Positions 24,805 to 37,000 of a stretch of 64,000 bases of DNA are shown one piece after another (the stretch's first letter is position 1; every line of letters begins with the position of its first letter). The stretch spans positions 372,001-436,000 of the forward strand of contig CANXME010000853.1 in assembly GCA_948144175.1 (NCBI GenBank). Direction: 5' to 3'. Under the pieces are notes generated by a model that was given only the letters and a program-made list of their open reading frames with translations, was not told where the DNA came from and made no database searches. The stretch is from Closterium sp. NIES-65. Taxonomy: Eukaryota > Streptophyta > Zygnematophyceae > Desmidiales > Closteriaceae. The translations under genes and the position numbers were made by a program.

Positions 24805-24981
24805 TATCAAAATAGTAGGTATAGTGAGGAGCCATAGCTAGGGTTTACCTAGCTAGGCAAGAGAGAGTTAGGCAAAAGAGAGGATTGCACTAGCAAGAAT
24901 GAGGATACAAATAGCAAACCCTAAAAGGGTTGTACTCGCTATAGAGCACCCCACTACAGGCTAGAGCATAATATTCTGACA
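24805..24981 (-). repeat. 5' LTR of S2
   Basis: 177 bp, about 95% identical to the left copy, followed by TGTTG at 24982. Confidence 0.9.
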
Positions 24982-25363
24982 TGTTGGTGTGCCTGATGAA
25001 ATGACGATCGGCTCCTCCGATTGTGCAGGTGCATTTGCAGGTGCGCCTGTTTGCACTGGAGCATTCACCGTGGATTGCTGACGAGCGGAGTCGCGTTCCG
25101 CCGTGAGTGTCGCAATTTCGAGCGCCGAGTCCTTGATTTGGCGCACGAGACGGTCCAGTTGCTCCCGCATCATTCTCGCGAGAGTGAATTCGGCCATGGC
25201 GGGGGTGTCGGGCAAGCTCAGCGAGAGCCTCTATCAAGGCCGTGCGTGCTTACGAGAGAGCATTACGAGCGGCGGTGCTTGTTTCACTGAGAAACGTCTA
25301 CCCCCCCCAAAAAATTGAGATATTGGGGAAGCGAAGGTGTGGATGCGGTCCGAGAGGAGATCG

Positions 25364-25495
25364 TGTCAATCATACATGACATAATCTGTGTAGGCTGTAG
25401 TGGGGTAGACCATATGGGGTACAACACTGCTAGGTTTTCCGACTTGTACCCATCTCCTTGCTACTTCAGACATTCCTTGTTCTGTCATTCTCACA
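25364..25495 (+). repeat. 5' LTR of E
   Basis: 132 bp, TGTCAATCATACATGAC...TTCTCACA, with the shared core CTGTAGTGGGGTA. Confidence 0.88.
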
Positions 25496-25599
25496 TGGTT
25501 TCAGAGCAGGTTCCCTAGTGGGACCGGTTTTTTTAGGGCCCACCACAAATTTTTTTTTCTGCCCTGCCCGAATCGCACTGTCGTGCCTGCCTGCCCTGT

Positions 25600-26375
25600 C
25601 ACGTGCCTTGCGCCTGACTACCCGCGCCCTCGAGCGCCTGCCTACCCGCGCCCTCGAGCGCCTGCCTACCCGCGCCCTTGAGCGCCTGCCTACCCGCGCC
25701 CTTGAGCGCCACCCTGCCGCCCTGCCCTGCAGGCTGCGCGCGGGCCTGTCCTGCACCCGCGCAGCCAACCCTAGACCCCACGACGCGTCGCCCTGCTCGT
25801 CGCAACGCCTTTGCGGGACCCGGGCATCGCCCCTGCCTCGTCGCGACGCCCTTGCGAGACCCGCGCGTCGCCCCCGCCTCCTTGCAACGCCCCTGCGGGA
25901 CCCGCGCGTCGCCCCTGCCTCGTCGCGACGCCCCTGTGGGACCCGCGAGGCGCGGCTCCTGCGCGTCGCGCCGCCCCAACGGGACCCGGGCGTCGCCCCC
26001 GCTCGTCGCGAGGCCCCTGCGGAGCCCGCGCGGCGTCAACCCTGCCCGCCGCGTCGCCCTGCCCTACCCCGCACCCGCCCTTTGGACGGCCGCCCCTGCC
26101 CCGCCCTGCAGCAGCTGCCGTCGCGGCCCTGCCCTGCCCTACAGCAGCGGCCGTCGCGGACTGCCCCGCCCTGCAGCAGCTGCCATCGCGGACTGCCCCG
26201 CCCTGCAGCAGCTGCCGACGCGGCCCTGTCCCCGCCCTGCACCAGCTGCCCTCGTGGCCCGACCCCGCCCTGCAGCAACTGCCGCAGAGCTCCCTGCCGC
26301 GGTCGCGGCCCCGCCCTGCCGCTGTAGCGGCCCCACCGTCGCCGCCGTTGTGCACCTGCCCTTCCCTCCACTGGT
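25600..26375 (+). repeat. GC-rich minisatellite leader of E
   Basis: Three arrays in a row: CTGCCTACCCGCGCCC units (25615-25710), GACGCCCCTGCGGGACCC units (25790-26010) and CCCTGCAGCAGCTGCCGTCG units (26095-26300). It ends in CCACTGGTGAGCA at 26369-26380, the same donor-like end as in D and G. Long overlapping frames on both strands are artefacts of the repeats. Confidence 0.75.
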
Positions 26376-26619
26376 GAGCACTGCCCTGCTTGCGCTGCTA
26401 CCGCTACTACTGCTGCTACACCTGATACTGCTGTTGATGCTGCTACTGCTGCTCCTGGCGTGGCCAGATGAAGCTCCAGGGCCGTCTGCGTGAGTCTCTC
26501 ATGCCCCAGCAGCTTCGTGAGTGGTACTCTAGTTGGGGTTGTCGGGGTGGCCGTAGTGGGAGTCGCCCTGGAGTGGGTAGTCCGGGAGCTTCTGGTAGTG
26601 GCTAGGTGCAGCTGCAGCG

Positions 26620-26743
26620 TGTCAAATATTATATATGCTATATATGTTTAGGCTGTAGTGGGGAAGCCAATACGGGGTACAGCCCACTTTAGGGTTTCAT
26701 ATTAGTACCCAACACTTTCATTGTTCATCATTCCTACTGCCAG
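26620..26743 (+). repeat. 5' LTR of F
   Basis: About 124 bp, TGTCAAATATTATATATGC...ACTGCCAG. The end is placed where homology to the 3' copy stops and Q' begins. Confidence 0.8.
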
Positions 26744-26905
26744 TGTTCGAATCCCACAGTGTTCACTTCGGGCATCGTAGTGCGGGGGGGTGTCAGAGGT
26801 CCACTGGTGATCCCCGATTGATCATAGGGAAGGGTTATAGGCATGTTGGCCTGGGGGGTTATGGGCGCATTGACCCGCTACTTAACAAGCCCTTTTATCC
26901 CAATG
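26744..26905 (+). repeat. Q-like fragment inside F (Q')
   Basis: It carries TGTTCGAATCCCAC (B-box-like), a G-run tract (GTGCGGGGGGG) and then about 115 bp matching the Q terminal repeat (TGTCAGAGGTCC...TTTTATCCCAATG). The match ends just where Q carries its A-box-like sequence. Confidence 0.7.
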
Positions 26906-29900
26906 CTGCAGGTGCTGGTGAGTCTGCTCTCTCTGGTACTGCGCCTGCTAAGGCCTTGTACACCTTCACACTTGACTCTAGTGCTTCTCGCCCCTTCTTT
27001 CGCGACAGCACCACCCTCACGCCGCTCAGTCGGCCGGTTCCAGTCTCCCTGGCAGACCCCTCTGGGGGTCCAGTCCGTGCGACCTCCTCCACTGACCTCC
27101 CTTGTCTTGCTGTCCCGTCCGGCACACTGTCGGGTCTTTACCTCCCCTCGTTCTCTACGAAATTGGTGGCGGGTTCTGCGCTCCAGGTCGCGGGTGTTCA
27201 CCAGTTCACCCTTGCCTACAAGCGTGTGACACACTGCACGCGTGCTCAGACGGGTAGACACCTGGCTACCTTCACTCGGCAGCCGGGGTCGGGCCTGTAC
27301 GCACTGACCACTGAGTCCCCTCAGGTAGCTGCGTTTGCGTCTGCGTCAGGTCACTTGTCGGCCCCCTACTTGTGTTGCGCCTTCTCGCACCAGACCCTCC
27401 TTTGGCACCACCACCTTGGTCACCCCTCGGTGCAGCGCCTTCGCAGCATGCACCGCCATGTCCTAGTCTCTAATCTTCCCAGGGTTCTCCCTCCCCTCCC
27501 ACCCTCGCCTGCTCCTCCTTGTGTTCCCTGTGTCGAGGGGCGGCAGCGCGCCGCTCCTCACTCCTCCTCGTTCCCTCCCACAGAGGCTCCCCTACAGACT
27601 CTCCACCTGGACGTGTGGAGCCCAGCCCGCGTCCGTGGACAGGGCCACGAGCAGTACTTCCTGCTGGTCGTCGACGACTACACGCGCTACACCACGGTCT
27701 TCCCCTTGCGCACCAAGGGTGAGGTCCCTGATGTTTTGATCCCTTGGATCCGCGCTGCTCGTCTCTAGCTCCGCGAGCGGTTCGGTACGGAGATTCCCGT
27801 CCTGCATCTGCACTCTGACTGAGGTGGGGAGTTTTCCTCCGACCTCTAGGCAGCCTTCTTTGTGGAGCACGGCATCCGCCAGACGTTCCCGTTTCCGGCC
27901 TCTCCGCAGCAGAATGGGGTTGCTGAGCGCCGCATTGGCTTAGTTATGGAGGTCGCTCGATCTCCATGATCCATACAGCTGCCCCCCATTTTCTGTGGCC
28001 GTTTGCGGTCCGGTACGCCGCGCATCAGCTCAACCCCTGGCCTCGTGTCTCCTTGCCGGAGACCTCGCCCACACTGCAGTGGACAGGGAAGGTTGGCGAT
28101 GCGTCGCGTTTCCGGGTCTGGGGTGCTCGTGCCTTTGTCTGCGATACCACCTCGGACAGGCTCTCCACTCGCGCTATTCCTTGTGTCTTCCTTGGCTTTG
28201 TCCTTGACGCGCCTGGTTGGCAGTTTTACCACCCCACCTCGCGCCGTGTCTTCCCCTCTCAGGACGTCACGTTCGACGAGTCGGTTCCCTTTTACCGTCT
28301 CTTCCCCTACCGCACTACCCCTTCCCCCCCCCCCGTCGCTCTTCCTCGCTCCAGGTGCTCCCCAGGTAGACCCCCTCCCCGCTCCCAGTCCTGCTCCTTC
28401 TGGTGTGTCTCAGGTAGACCCGACTCCCTTGACTGCGCCGGCTGAGGTCACTGGTGACTCAGGTCCTGCTGAGGGTGGTCCTGCTTGGGGTACTAATTCT
28501 GGGGGTGCTGAGCCTGGGGGTGCGGAGCCTGGGGGTGCTGAGCCTGGGGGTGCGGAGCCTGGGGGTGCTGAGCCTGGGGGTGCGGAGACTGGAGGTGGTG
28601 AGCCTGGACGTGAGGAGTCTGGGGGTGCTCAGCCTGGGGGTACTGAGTCTGGGGGTGCTGCACCTAGGGGCGCTGAGGCGTCTCCCTGGGGCGGCCGTCT
28701 CCGCAGTCGCTCTGCTGGTACCTGGCTGCTGCACTCTCGTCGTCGACTCCCTCTCTCCCAACAGCAGCTGCGTGAGTGGTACGTTGGCCGTCAGGGTCGC
28801 GCTAATAGAGCTAGGGGCCCTGCTGCGCGAGGCGCTGGTGCTGGTGTCTGTGCTACTAGAGTTGTTTCTGCTGGAGATTCTGGAGCTGGTGCGGATGCTG
28901 GAGCTGGAGGTTCTGGAGCTGCTGGGGGTGCTGGCATTGGAGGTTCTGGAGCTGCTGCGGGTGCTGGCGCTGAGGGTTCTGAGTCTGCTGTTGCACGGTC
29001 TCCTTGGAGTAGCCGCCTTCATCCGCGTGTGCCTCTCACCTCACAACAGCTGTACGACTAGTACGGTCGCCGTCAGGGTCGCGCTTCTGGAGCTCGGGGC
29101 TCTACCGCTGGAGGTACTTCTGCTAGCGTCACTGGAGCTTGGAGTGGTGCTGGTCCCGGAGGTGCTTGTACTGGAGGTACTGGAGCTGCAAGGGTTGGAG
29201 GTGCTGAGCCTGAGGGTGCTACTACTGGAGAGCGTGGGTCTGGGGGTGCTGCTTCTGGAGACACTGAGACTGGAGACCCTGGGACTCGAGGTGCCGGTTC
29301 TGGGGGTGCTGCTGCTGGTGGAGCTGGTCCTGGACGAGCTGGCACTGAGGGTTGTGGAGCAACTGGAGGTGCTGGAGCTTCGGGGGGTGCTGGAGCTGCT
29401 GGTGCTGGTGGCGCTGCATACTCGCGCCTGTTCTTCGCTCCACCGTCTCCGTTGTCTCAGCCACAGTCTGACTTTGTACCTCGCCAGGTTCTTAGGCTCC
29501 CTTCATCTACTGGTCTTGCATTACAGCCTGGCTCACCGCTGCCTGCTCCTTCTCCTTACACTGAGCAGACAGGGGGTGTTACTCAACGTCGTGAGCCTGC
29601 GTCACGTCCTGTCTTGCTTGTCCGTCATGGTCGTCGTGTTCCTCGTTCGCGTCAGCCAACTGTCACCGGCACCCTCCTCGTAGTCCGTCGTCCTTCCTCT
29701 CCTCTGCAGCGTGTTCCCCTGCCGTCCCCTCCTGCGTCTTCTCTGCCTACCATTCCTGAGCCTGAGCCGGACCGCACCTGTGCTGCTCACCCTATTGTCA
29801 CGCGTCTGCTAGCCACAGTTGTCACTGACCCGTCGTTTGAGTCTGCTGCTGCATCTGCCTTAGTCGCTGAGCTTGTTGACTTTGATGCTGCCTGCCGTCT

Positions 29901-31060
29901 AGACTACGCCGCTAGTCTTGTTGCTGAATCTGAGTCTGTCTGTCCTCCGTCCGTCGGGGGTGAGTGTGCTCTTGGCACAGACGTCCTTGAGGACAGGCAC
30001 GAGGACCTTGAGTGTCTTGCAGCCGCTGCGCCTCATCTCGTGTCCATGCTGCTTGCCCTTGAGGGAGACCCGGATGCACCAGACATCCCGACCCCGCGCT
30101 CTTACGCTGAGGTGACCACGGGTGAGTACTCCTCTTAGTGGCAGACAGCCATGGACGCAGAGATGGCATCCAGGAAGTCCACAGGCACTTACGTTGACGA
30201 GGTTCCCCCTCGTGGGGCGAACATTGTCAATGGCATGTGGATTTTCAGGGTGAAGCGGCCGCCAGGTTCTCCGCCTGTCTTCAAGGCTCGTTACGTTGCT
30301 CGAGGCTTCAGTTAGCGACAGGGAGTTAACTTCTTCAAGCCCTTCTCCCCCACCCCGAAGATGACCACTCTTCGGGTGCTGCTGCACGTTGCCGCTCAGC
30401 GTGACTACGAGCTTCACTCTCTTGAGTTCAGCACAACTTTCTTACAGGGCAGATTGCACAAGGAGATCTGGCTGCGCCGACTTCCTGGCTTCACTGGGTC
30501 GTTCCCTCCTGGTACCCAGTGGAGCCTCCGGTGGCCAGTCTACGGTCTCCGCCAGGCGCCGCATGAGTGGCACGACACACTGAGGACTACGCTTATGGCT
30601 CTTGGGTTTGCTCCGTCGACTACTGACCTGTCGCTGTTTCTGTGCACCGACACGTCGCTGCCGCCATTCTACATCCTCCTGTACGTCGACGACTTGGTCT
30701 TTGCCACTACTTCATGACCTGCACTCGACCTGACCTTGCATACCCTCTTGGCCTTCTGGCTCGCTACGTGGCTCCTGGTCCGCACCGAAAGGTGCACATG
30801 GATGCTGCGAAGAGGGTACTGCGCTACTTGTGTGGTACATCGGGCATGGGGCTCGTGCTTGGAGGGCGGAGCGCAGATGTCCTCACTGGGCAATCAGACG
30901 CTTCTTGGGTTGACGACCAGGCTACGCAGCGGTCGTCCCAGGGTTACACCTTCAGCCTTGGCTCTGGTTTAGTTTCTTGGCGTTCTACACGCTCGTCTTC
31001 TGTTCTCAGCTCCAGTTGTGAGGCTGAGATCTACACCACAGCCATGGCTGCACCCTGACG
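26906..31060 (+). pseudogene. F pol remnant
   Basis: Protease begins near AGAGESALSGTAPAK and has LDSSASRPFF in place of the usual DSGAS context. Integrase, a linker with GGAEPGG repeats and QQLREWY/QQLYD modules, RT (FKARYVARGF, YVDDLVFAT) and RNase H (SDASWVDD, SSCEAEIY) follow. Closest to C and D. Broken, many breaks. Confidence 0.85.
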
Positions 31061-31159
31061 TGGTGTGTGTGGTGACGTTGTGATCCACCCTGAGCTTGCT
31101 TTGGTTCTCTTGACTGGTCTTGTGACCCCATGCTCTCCCCCACTTTGCCTATGGGGGTG

Positions 31160-31303
31160 TGTCAAATGTGATATCTGCTAAATATGTTTAGGCTGTAGTG
31201 GGGTAGCCAACTAGTAGCCAATATGGGGTATAGCCAACTTCAGGGTTTCATATTTGTACCCAGCTCTTTCATAGTTCATCATTACCACTGCCAGATTCTA
31301 ACA
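31160..31303 (+). repeat. 3' LTR of F
   Basis: 144 bp, TGTCAAATGTGATATC...ATTCTAACA. It contains an extra TAGCCAACTAG-type duplication relative to the 5' copy. Confidence 0.88.
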
Positions 31304-31308
31304 CAGCG

Positions 31309-34020
31309 TCGTCCACGCGTGGCTCTTTTGCCCCAGCAGCTTCGTGAGTGGTACGCTCAGAGTAGAGGGTCGCTGAGTACTGCTCGCTCCTCGTACGTCA
31401 TTCGCACGGGTGTCTGGACTGGTCAGTCTTGCGGGACGGTTAGTCACACAAAGTCCTCCTGCTTCTCCCGTCAGAGCGACGCTTGGCATACAGAGTTTGG
31501 CAACGACGCTGAGCTCCCCGACTGTGTGGAGCTGCTTAGGCAGAAATTAGATATCTTTGCTCTTGAATATGGTGCTATCCTCACTGCCATGTATGCAGTG
31601 TCTACTAGTGCTGAGGGTGCCTGTCACCTGTGTGTGCCGCCTGACCAAGGTATCCAGTCTGCTGCTCTAGGTGCTGGTGAGTCTGCTGCTCTAGGTGCTG
31701 GTGCGTCTCCTGCTCCAGGTGCGGGTGAGGCTGCTGCTCTAGGTGCTCGTGCATCTCCTGCTCCAGGTGTTGGTGAGGCTGCTGCTCAAGGCGCTGGTGA
31801 GTCTACTGCTTCAGGTGCTGGTGAGTCTGCTCTCTCTGGTGCTGGGCCTGCTGCGGTCTTGCACACCTTCACCCTTGACTCGGGTGCTTCCCGCTCCTTC
31901 TTTCGAGATCGCACCACACTCACGTCGCTTAGTCGGCCGGTTGCAGTCCCACTAGCAGACCTCTCTAGGGGTCCTGTCCTTGCCCACTACTCCACTGTCC
32001 TACCGTGTCCGGCGGCCCCGTCTGGCTCCCTGTCAGGTCTTTACCTCCCCTCGTTCTCCACAAACTTGGTGAGTGGTGCTGGCCTACAGGATGGGGGGGT
32101 TGACCGGTTCAGTCCTGCGAGTCAGCGAGTGACCCACTGCACGTGTGCTCGGATAAGCCCACACTTGGCCACGTTTACCCGTCAGCCGGGGTCGAGCCTC
32201 TACACACTGACTACCGAGTCTCCTCCGATTACTGTGTCTGGTCAGGTAGCTGCGTTGGGTCAGGTGTTTGCTGTAGCGTCCAGGTTTGGTCCTGAGTCTG
32301 CCCCTTGCTCGTGTCGTCTCCAGTCTCACCAGACTCTCCTCTAGCACCACCGCCTTGGTCACCCCTCTCTGCCTCGTCTCCGAGGCATGGCCTCTCGTGT
32401 CCTTGTCTTTGGTCTCCCCCGGTCCCTCCTTCCCCTTCCCCCGGGGCCTGCCCCTACTTGCGTTCCCTGCGTCAAGGGGCGGCAGCGCGCCGCTCCTCAC
32501 TCCTCCGAGTTTCCTCCGACAGATGTTCCACTACAGACTCTCCACATGGACGTGTGGAGCTCAGCCCACATCCGTGGACAGGGTCACGAGCGTTACTTCT
32601 TGCTGATCGTCGACGACTACTCGCGTTACACCACAGTCTTCTCCTTGCGCTGCAAGGGTGAGGTCACTTAGGTGTTGATCGACTGGATCCTCGCTGCCCG
32701 TCTCTAGCTCAGAGAGAGGTTCGACTCCGACTTTCCCGTTCTGCGTCTGCACTCCGACAGAGGTGGAGAGTTTTCCTCCGACCTTCTCCAAGCCTTCTGA
32801 CGTGCGGAGGGCATCCGCCAGACGTTCACGCTTCCAGCCTCTCCACAACAAAATGGGATTGCTGAGCGCCGCATTGGCATGGTCATGGATGCCGCTCGTA
32901 CGTCCATGATCCATGCGGCTGCCCCCCATGTTTTGTGGCCGTTTGCGGTTCAGTACGCGGCGCATCAGATCAACCTTCAGCCCCGAATCTACATGCCGAA
33001 GACCTCCCCTACTCTGCGGTGGACGAGAAAGGTTAGCGATCTCCATGTCTGGGGATCTCGAGCTTTTATCCGCGACTTGTCTGCGGACAAGCTATCCTCC
33101 CGTGTTGTTCCGTGCGTCTTCCTTGGCTTCCCCCCTGACGCGCCTGGTTGGCAGTTTTACCACCCCACCTCGCGCCGTGTTCTGTCCTCTCAGAACGTCA
33201 CGTTTGACGAGTCGGATCCGTACTCCCGTCTCTTCCCCTACCACACTGCTACCCTTCACCCCCCCGTTGCTCTTCCTCGCGCCAGGTCCCCCCCCCGGTA
33301 GACCCCCTCCCCCCTCAGGGTCGTGCCCCCTTAGGTGTGTCTCAGGTAGACGCAAACGAGCCTGTCGAGGTAGCTGTTGACTCAGGTGCTGCTAGGGGTG
33401 CTGTGCCTGCGGGTACCGGGTCTGCGGGTGCTGAGCCTGAGCGTGCGGAGCCTGGGGGTGTTGGGTTTGGGGGTACTGAGCCTGGGGGTGCTGAGTCTGG
33501 GGGTGCTCAGCCTGGGGTTGCTGAGTCTGGGGGTGCGGAGGCTGAGGGTGCTGGGCCTGCTTGTGTGGAGTCTCGCGGTGCTTGGCCTGTAGGTTTTTCG
33601 GGTGCTTCGTCCCGGTGGGGGCTAGTCTCTTGGCAGGAGCTGCGCGAATGGTTTGCTCGGCGCCGGAGCCGTGCTGCTGGAGCTGGTGGTGCTTCCGGCG
33701 CTGGAGGTTTTGCTGCTGGGGCTGCTGGGGGTTTTGGAGCCACGGGTCCCGGAGGTGCTCGTACTGGAGGTACTGGAGCTGCTGGGCCTGGTGGTGCTAC
33801 TGGTGCTGGAGTTGCTGGTGGTGCTGGAGCTGGCGGTGCTGCTGAAGGTTCTAGAGCTGGAGCTGCTTCGTCTTACAGTGGTCTTGCTGGAGCTGCAGCT
33901 ACTAGAGGTGCTGGAGCTGGAGGTGCTGCTGGAGCTGGTGCTCCTGTGGGTGCAGGAGTTGGCGCTAATGGAGCAGATGGTGGTGCTGGTGGAGCTGTTG
34001 GAGCTTACGCTAGGGGTGCT
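31309..34020 (+). pseudogene. E gag-pol remnant right of F
   Basis: Starts in the gag module QLREWYAQSRG and the variant knuckle (CGT...H...C context), then the conserved stretch ELLRQKLDIFALEYGAILTAMY. Protease has LDSGASRSFF. Integrase has the DVWSSAH, HSDRGGEF and QNGIAER contexts. The linker has GGAEPGG-like repeats and a QELREWFARRRSRA module. Broken, several breaks. Confidence 0.85.
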
Positions 34021-37000
34021 GGTCATCAGGTACATGAGGCAGCCAACAAGCTCTGGGTACGGGCCACTCGGCTCTACGGACTCATCTGAAGGCAGAGCTG
34101 AGAGCGAGTGGCGAGTAGACAGAGGAGTGGCCTGAGGCAAGGAGTACGTGAAGCCGAAGCACTGAAGGACCTGCTGCACCATGTGTGACTGAGTCAGGGT
34201 AATGGTGCGGCGTGCTCTGTCCCGGGTGATCTGCAAGCCAAGGTAGCTGCGCAGTTCACCCAGGTCTGTGCACGTGTGTCTCTTCTACAGCTCCGACTTC
34301 ACGTGGGCGAGTCCAGCAGTGTCAGCTGTGGCAAAGACCAAGTCGTCGACGTACACGAGGATGTAGAAAGGCGGCAGAGAGGTGTCGGTGCGTAGAAACA
34401 GCGACGGGTCAGCAGAAGAGGGAGCAAACCCAAGAGCCGCAAGTGTAGTCCTCAGTGTGTCGTGCCACTCGCGCGGTGCCTGGCGAAGACCGTAGACTGG
34501 CCGTCGGAGGCTCCACTGGGTGCCAGGAGGGAAAGTCCCAGTGAAGCCAGGTGGACGGCGCAACCAGATCTCCTCGTGCAGGCTACACTGCAAGAAAGCA
34601 GTGCTGAAGTCAAGGGAGTGAAGCTCGTAGTCACGCTGAGCGGCTAGGTGTAGCAGCACTCGAAGAGTGGTCATCTTCGGGGTGGGAGAGAAGGCCTGAA
34701 AGTAGTCAACTCCCTGCCGCTGACTGAAGCCACGAGCCACGTACCGCGCCTTGAAGACAGGTGGAGAGACCGGCGGCCGCTTCACCCTGAAGATCCACAT
34801 GCCACTGACGATGTTCGCCCCACGAGGGGGAACCACGTCAACGTAGGTGCCTGTGGACTTCCAGGAAGCCATCTCTGCATCCATAGCTGCCTGCCACTGA
34901 GAGGAGTAGGGACCCTCTACGACCTCCGCGTAAGAGCGCGGAGTCGGGATGTCTAGTGCATCCGGGTCTCCCTTAGGGGTAAGCAGTACGGACTCGAGAT
35001 GAGGTGAAGCAGCAGCCAGACACTGGAACTCCTCCTGCCTGTCCTCAAGGACGTCCATGCCAAGAGCACACTCACCCCCGACGGACGGAGGACAGACAGA
35101 CGCAGACTCAGCAACAAGACTAGCAGCGTAGTCTAGACGACAGCGAGCTACAAAGTCGACGAGCTCAGCAATAAGAGCAGACGAAGCAGTGGACTTTAAG
35201 GAGGGGTCAGTGACGTCAGTAGCAAGGAGACGCGTGATAGTAGGACTGGCAGCACGAAGAGAGTCCGACTCAGGGTCGGCAAGTACAGGAAGAGAGGACT
35301 CAGGAGGAGAGGGCAAGTGGGCACGCAGAGGAGCAGTGGACGGACGCAGAGACATCCAGTGCGTGCCAGGGACAGGAGGAGGACGCTGACGCGAACTGCG
35401 ACCACTAGTGCGAGCAGCACGAACAGGCGACGCAGGACGAGACGCAGGCTCACGACGCTCAACAAGACCTCCAGTAGGACCAGTGTACGGAGAAGGAGAA
35501 GGCAGTGGGGAGACCGGTGGTAACTGTGACTGCGGCTGGACAGGCGGTGGACACTCTAAGGGAGGAGGAAGACCAAGAACCTGCTGAAGGAGCGGAACAA
35601 AGTAAGGCCGAGGCTGGGCGGCGACTCCAGGCACAGCAGGGACAGCACCAGCACCCCCAGTAGCAGTACCACCGTCAACAGCACCTCTAGCTCTAGTAAC
35701 TCCTGCAGCACCAGTAGCACTCGCAGCAGGACCGCCGCCAGGACTGACAGCAGTAGCCTCCGCGCCAACACCCTCAGCAGCTCCGACTCCAGTAGCACTC
35801 GCAGGACTAGCACCTCCGAGATCTGCGGCACCAGCACCCTCAGCAGCCGAAGAAGCACCAGCTCCAGTAGTACGCCTCCAGCGCCGGGCAAACCACTCGC
35901 GCAGCTCCTGTAGAGAGAGTGGCTCCCGCCGAGACGAAGCACCCGGAGAACCAGCAGGCCCAGCACCGCCAGACGCCACACGAGCAGGTCCAGCGGCCGC
36001 GGGCTCCGCACCCCCAGGCTTAGTAGCTCCAGACTCAGCACCCTCAGGCTCAGACGCTCCAGACGCAGCACCCCCAAGCGAAGGACCCCCAGGCTCAGCA
36101 CCCCCTGTCGTAGCACACCCAGGCTCAGCACCCGAAGTCGTAGCACCCCCAGGCTCAGCACCCCCAGGCTCAGCACCCCGAGTCGTAGCATCCCCAGACG
36201 CAGCACCCCCAGGCTCAGCACCCACACGCGCAGCACCCCCAGACGCAGCACCCCGCGGCTCAGCACCCGCAGCAGTACCAGAGTCACCAGCAACCTCGAC
36301 CGGCTCAACTGCATCTACCTGGGACACACCTGAAGAGGCAGGACCCTGAGGGGGGAGGGGGTCTACCGGGGGGGAAACCTGGCACAAGGAAGTGCGGTGG
36401 CGAGGGGAGGGAAGGAGTGCGGTAGGGGAAGAGGCGGTAGTAGGGTACTGACTCGTAGAACGTGACGTCCTGGGAGGACAGAACACGACGAGAGGTGGGG
36501 TGGTAGAACTGCCACCCAGGAGCGTCAGGGGGGAAGCCAAGGAAGACACAAGGAGCAGCACGAGGGGACAGCTTGTCCGCAGACAAGTCGCGGACAAACG
36601 CCCGAGATCCCTAGACACGGAATGTAGACGCATCGCCGACCTTCCCCGTCCACAGCAAGGCTGGGGAGGTCTCCGGTCTATAGACCCTGGGGTGAAGGTT
36701 GATCTGATGCGCCACGTACCGAACCGCAAACGGCCACAAAAAATGGGGGGCAGCCGCATGCATCATGGACGTACGAGCGACGTCCATGACCATGCCAATG
36801 CGGCGCTCAGCAATCCCATTTTGCTGCGGAGAGTCCGGAAGCGTGAAGGTCTGGCGGATGCCTCGCGCACGACAGTAGGCTCGCAGAAGGCTAGAGGAGA
36901 ACTCTCCGCCTCGGTCAGAGTGCAGACGCAGAACTAGGAAAGTCCGAGGCGAAGCTCCTCCTGAGCTGGAGACGAGTTGCGCGGATCCACTCGATCAACA

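Larger units (their letters stand above)
23409..24981 (-). mobile_element. Short non-autonomous LTR element S2
   Basis: LTRs of 176 bp (23409-23584) and 177 bp (24805-24981) differ at about 8 positions. The TGTTG duplication is perfect on both sides (23404-23408, 24982-24986). Polypurine complement CACCCCCATAGCC abuts the left LTR, and a primer-like site (sense TGCTATTAGAGCAG) abuts the right LTR. The 1.2-kb interior lacks any retroelement domain. It has a tandem of GCAACTGGAGCAACTGGCAC units (23790-24010), a block CACCACTCCGTCGACTCCCA shared with L, a long G run near 24350 and a GC-rich array. Inserted in gypsy gag. Structurally complete for a non-autonomous element. Confidence 0.9.
10400..25197 (-). 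pseudogene. Gypsy gag-pol remnant
   Basis: Gag starts MAEFTLARMMREQL. Its middle part has the retrotransposon-gag look (YAVSLLRGPAMDWW) and ends in a classic CCHC knuckle (CFACNRPGHRKSEC, near 22550). Protease carries IDGGASHS near 22290. RT has [29 protein letters not shown] and YVDDILVY. RNase H follows near 20700-20990. The integrase zinc region includes CPTCQLMK near 20230. Integrase core motifs VVDRLTK and IDRDTKF lie near 12600-12490, and the C-terminal part is FHVILLRPYVP. Order protease, RT, RNase H, integrase defines Ty3/gypsy. No chromodomain was recognised. Broken, many breaks. Confidence 0.85.
26620..31303 (+). mobile_element. Mosaic Ty1/copia element F
   Basis: A 5' LTR (26620-about 26743) and a 144-bp 3' LTR (31160-31303) are flanked by a perfect CAGCG duplication. 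The LTRs differ by more than 10%, far more than in other pairs here, so F is old or was assembled from two relatives. Between the 5' LTR and protease lies a fragment (26744-26905) of the miniature element Q instead of leader and gag. Protease, integrase, linker, RT and RNase H follow, with CCTATGGGGGTG before the 3' LTR. Broken, about eight breaks. Inserted in E gag. Confidence 0.85.
25364..34020 (+). mobile_element. Ty1/copia element E, interrupted by F
   Basis: A 132-bp 5' LTR (25364-25495) with primer site TGGTTTCAGAGCAGG is preceded by GATCG in the gypsy leader. A GC-rich leader runs to about 26370. The gag part (MQLQRRPR...QLREWYAQSRG) is split by F at CAGCG (26615-26619 and 31304-31308), and the pre- and post-F sequences continue each other. 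Protease, integrase and part of the linker follow, up to 34020, where the minus-strand element I begins tail to tail. No 3' LTR is present. Broken, roughly six or more breaks. It belongs with D and G to a subfamily without the MATPS-type gag start. Confidence 0.85.
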
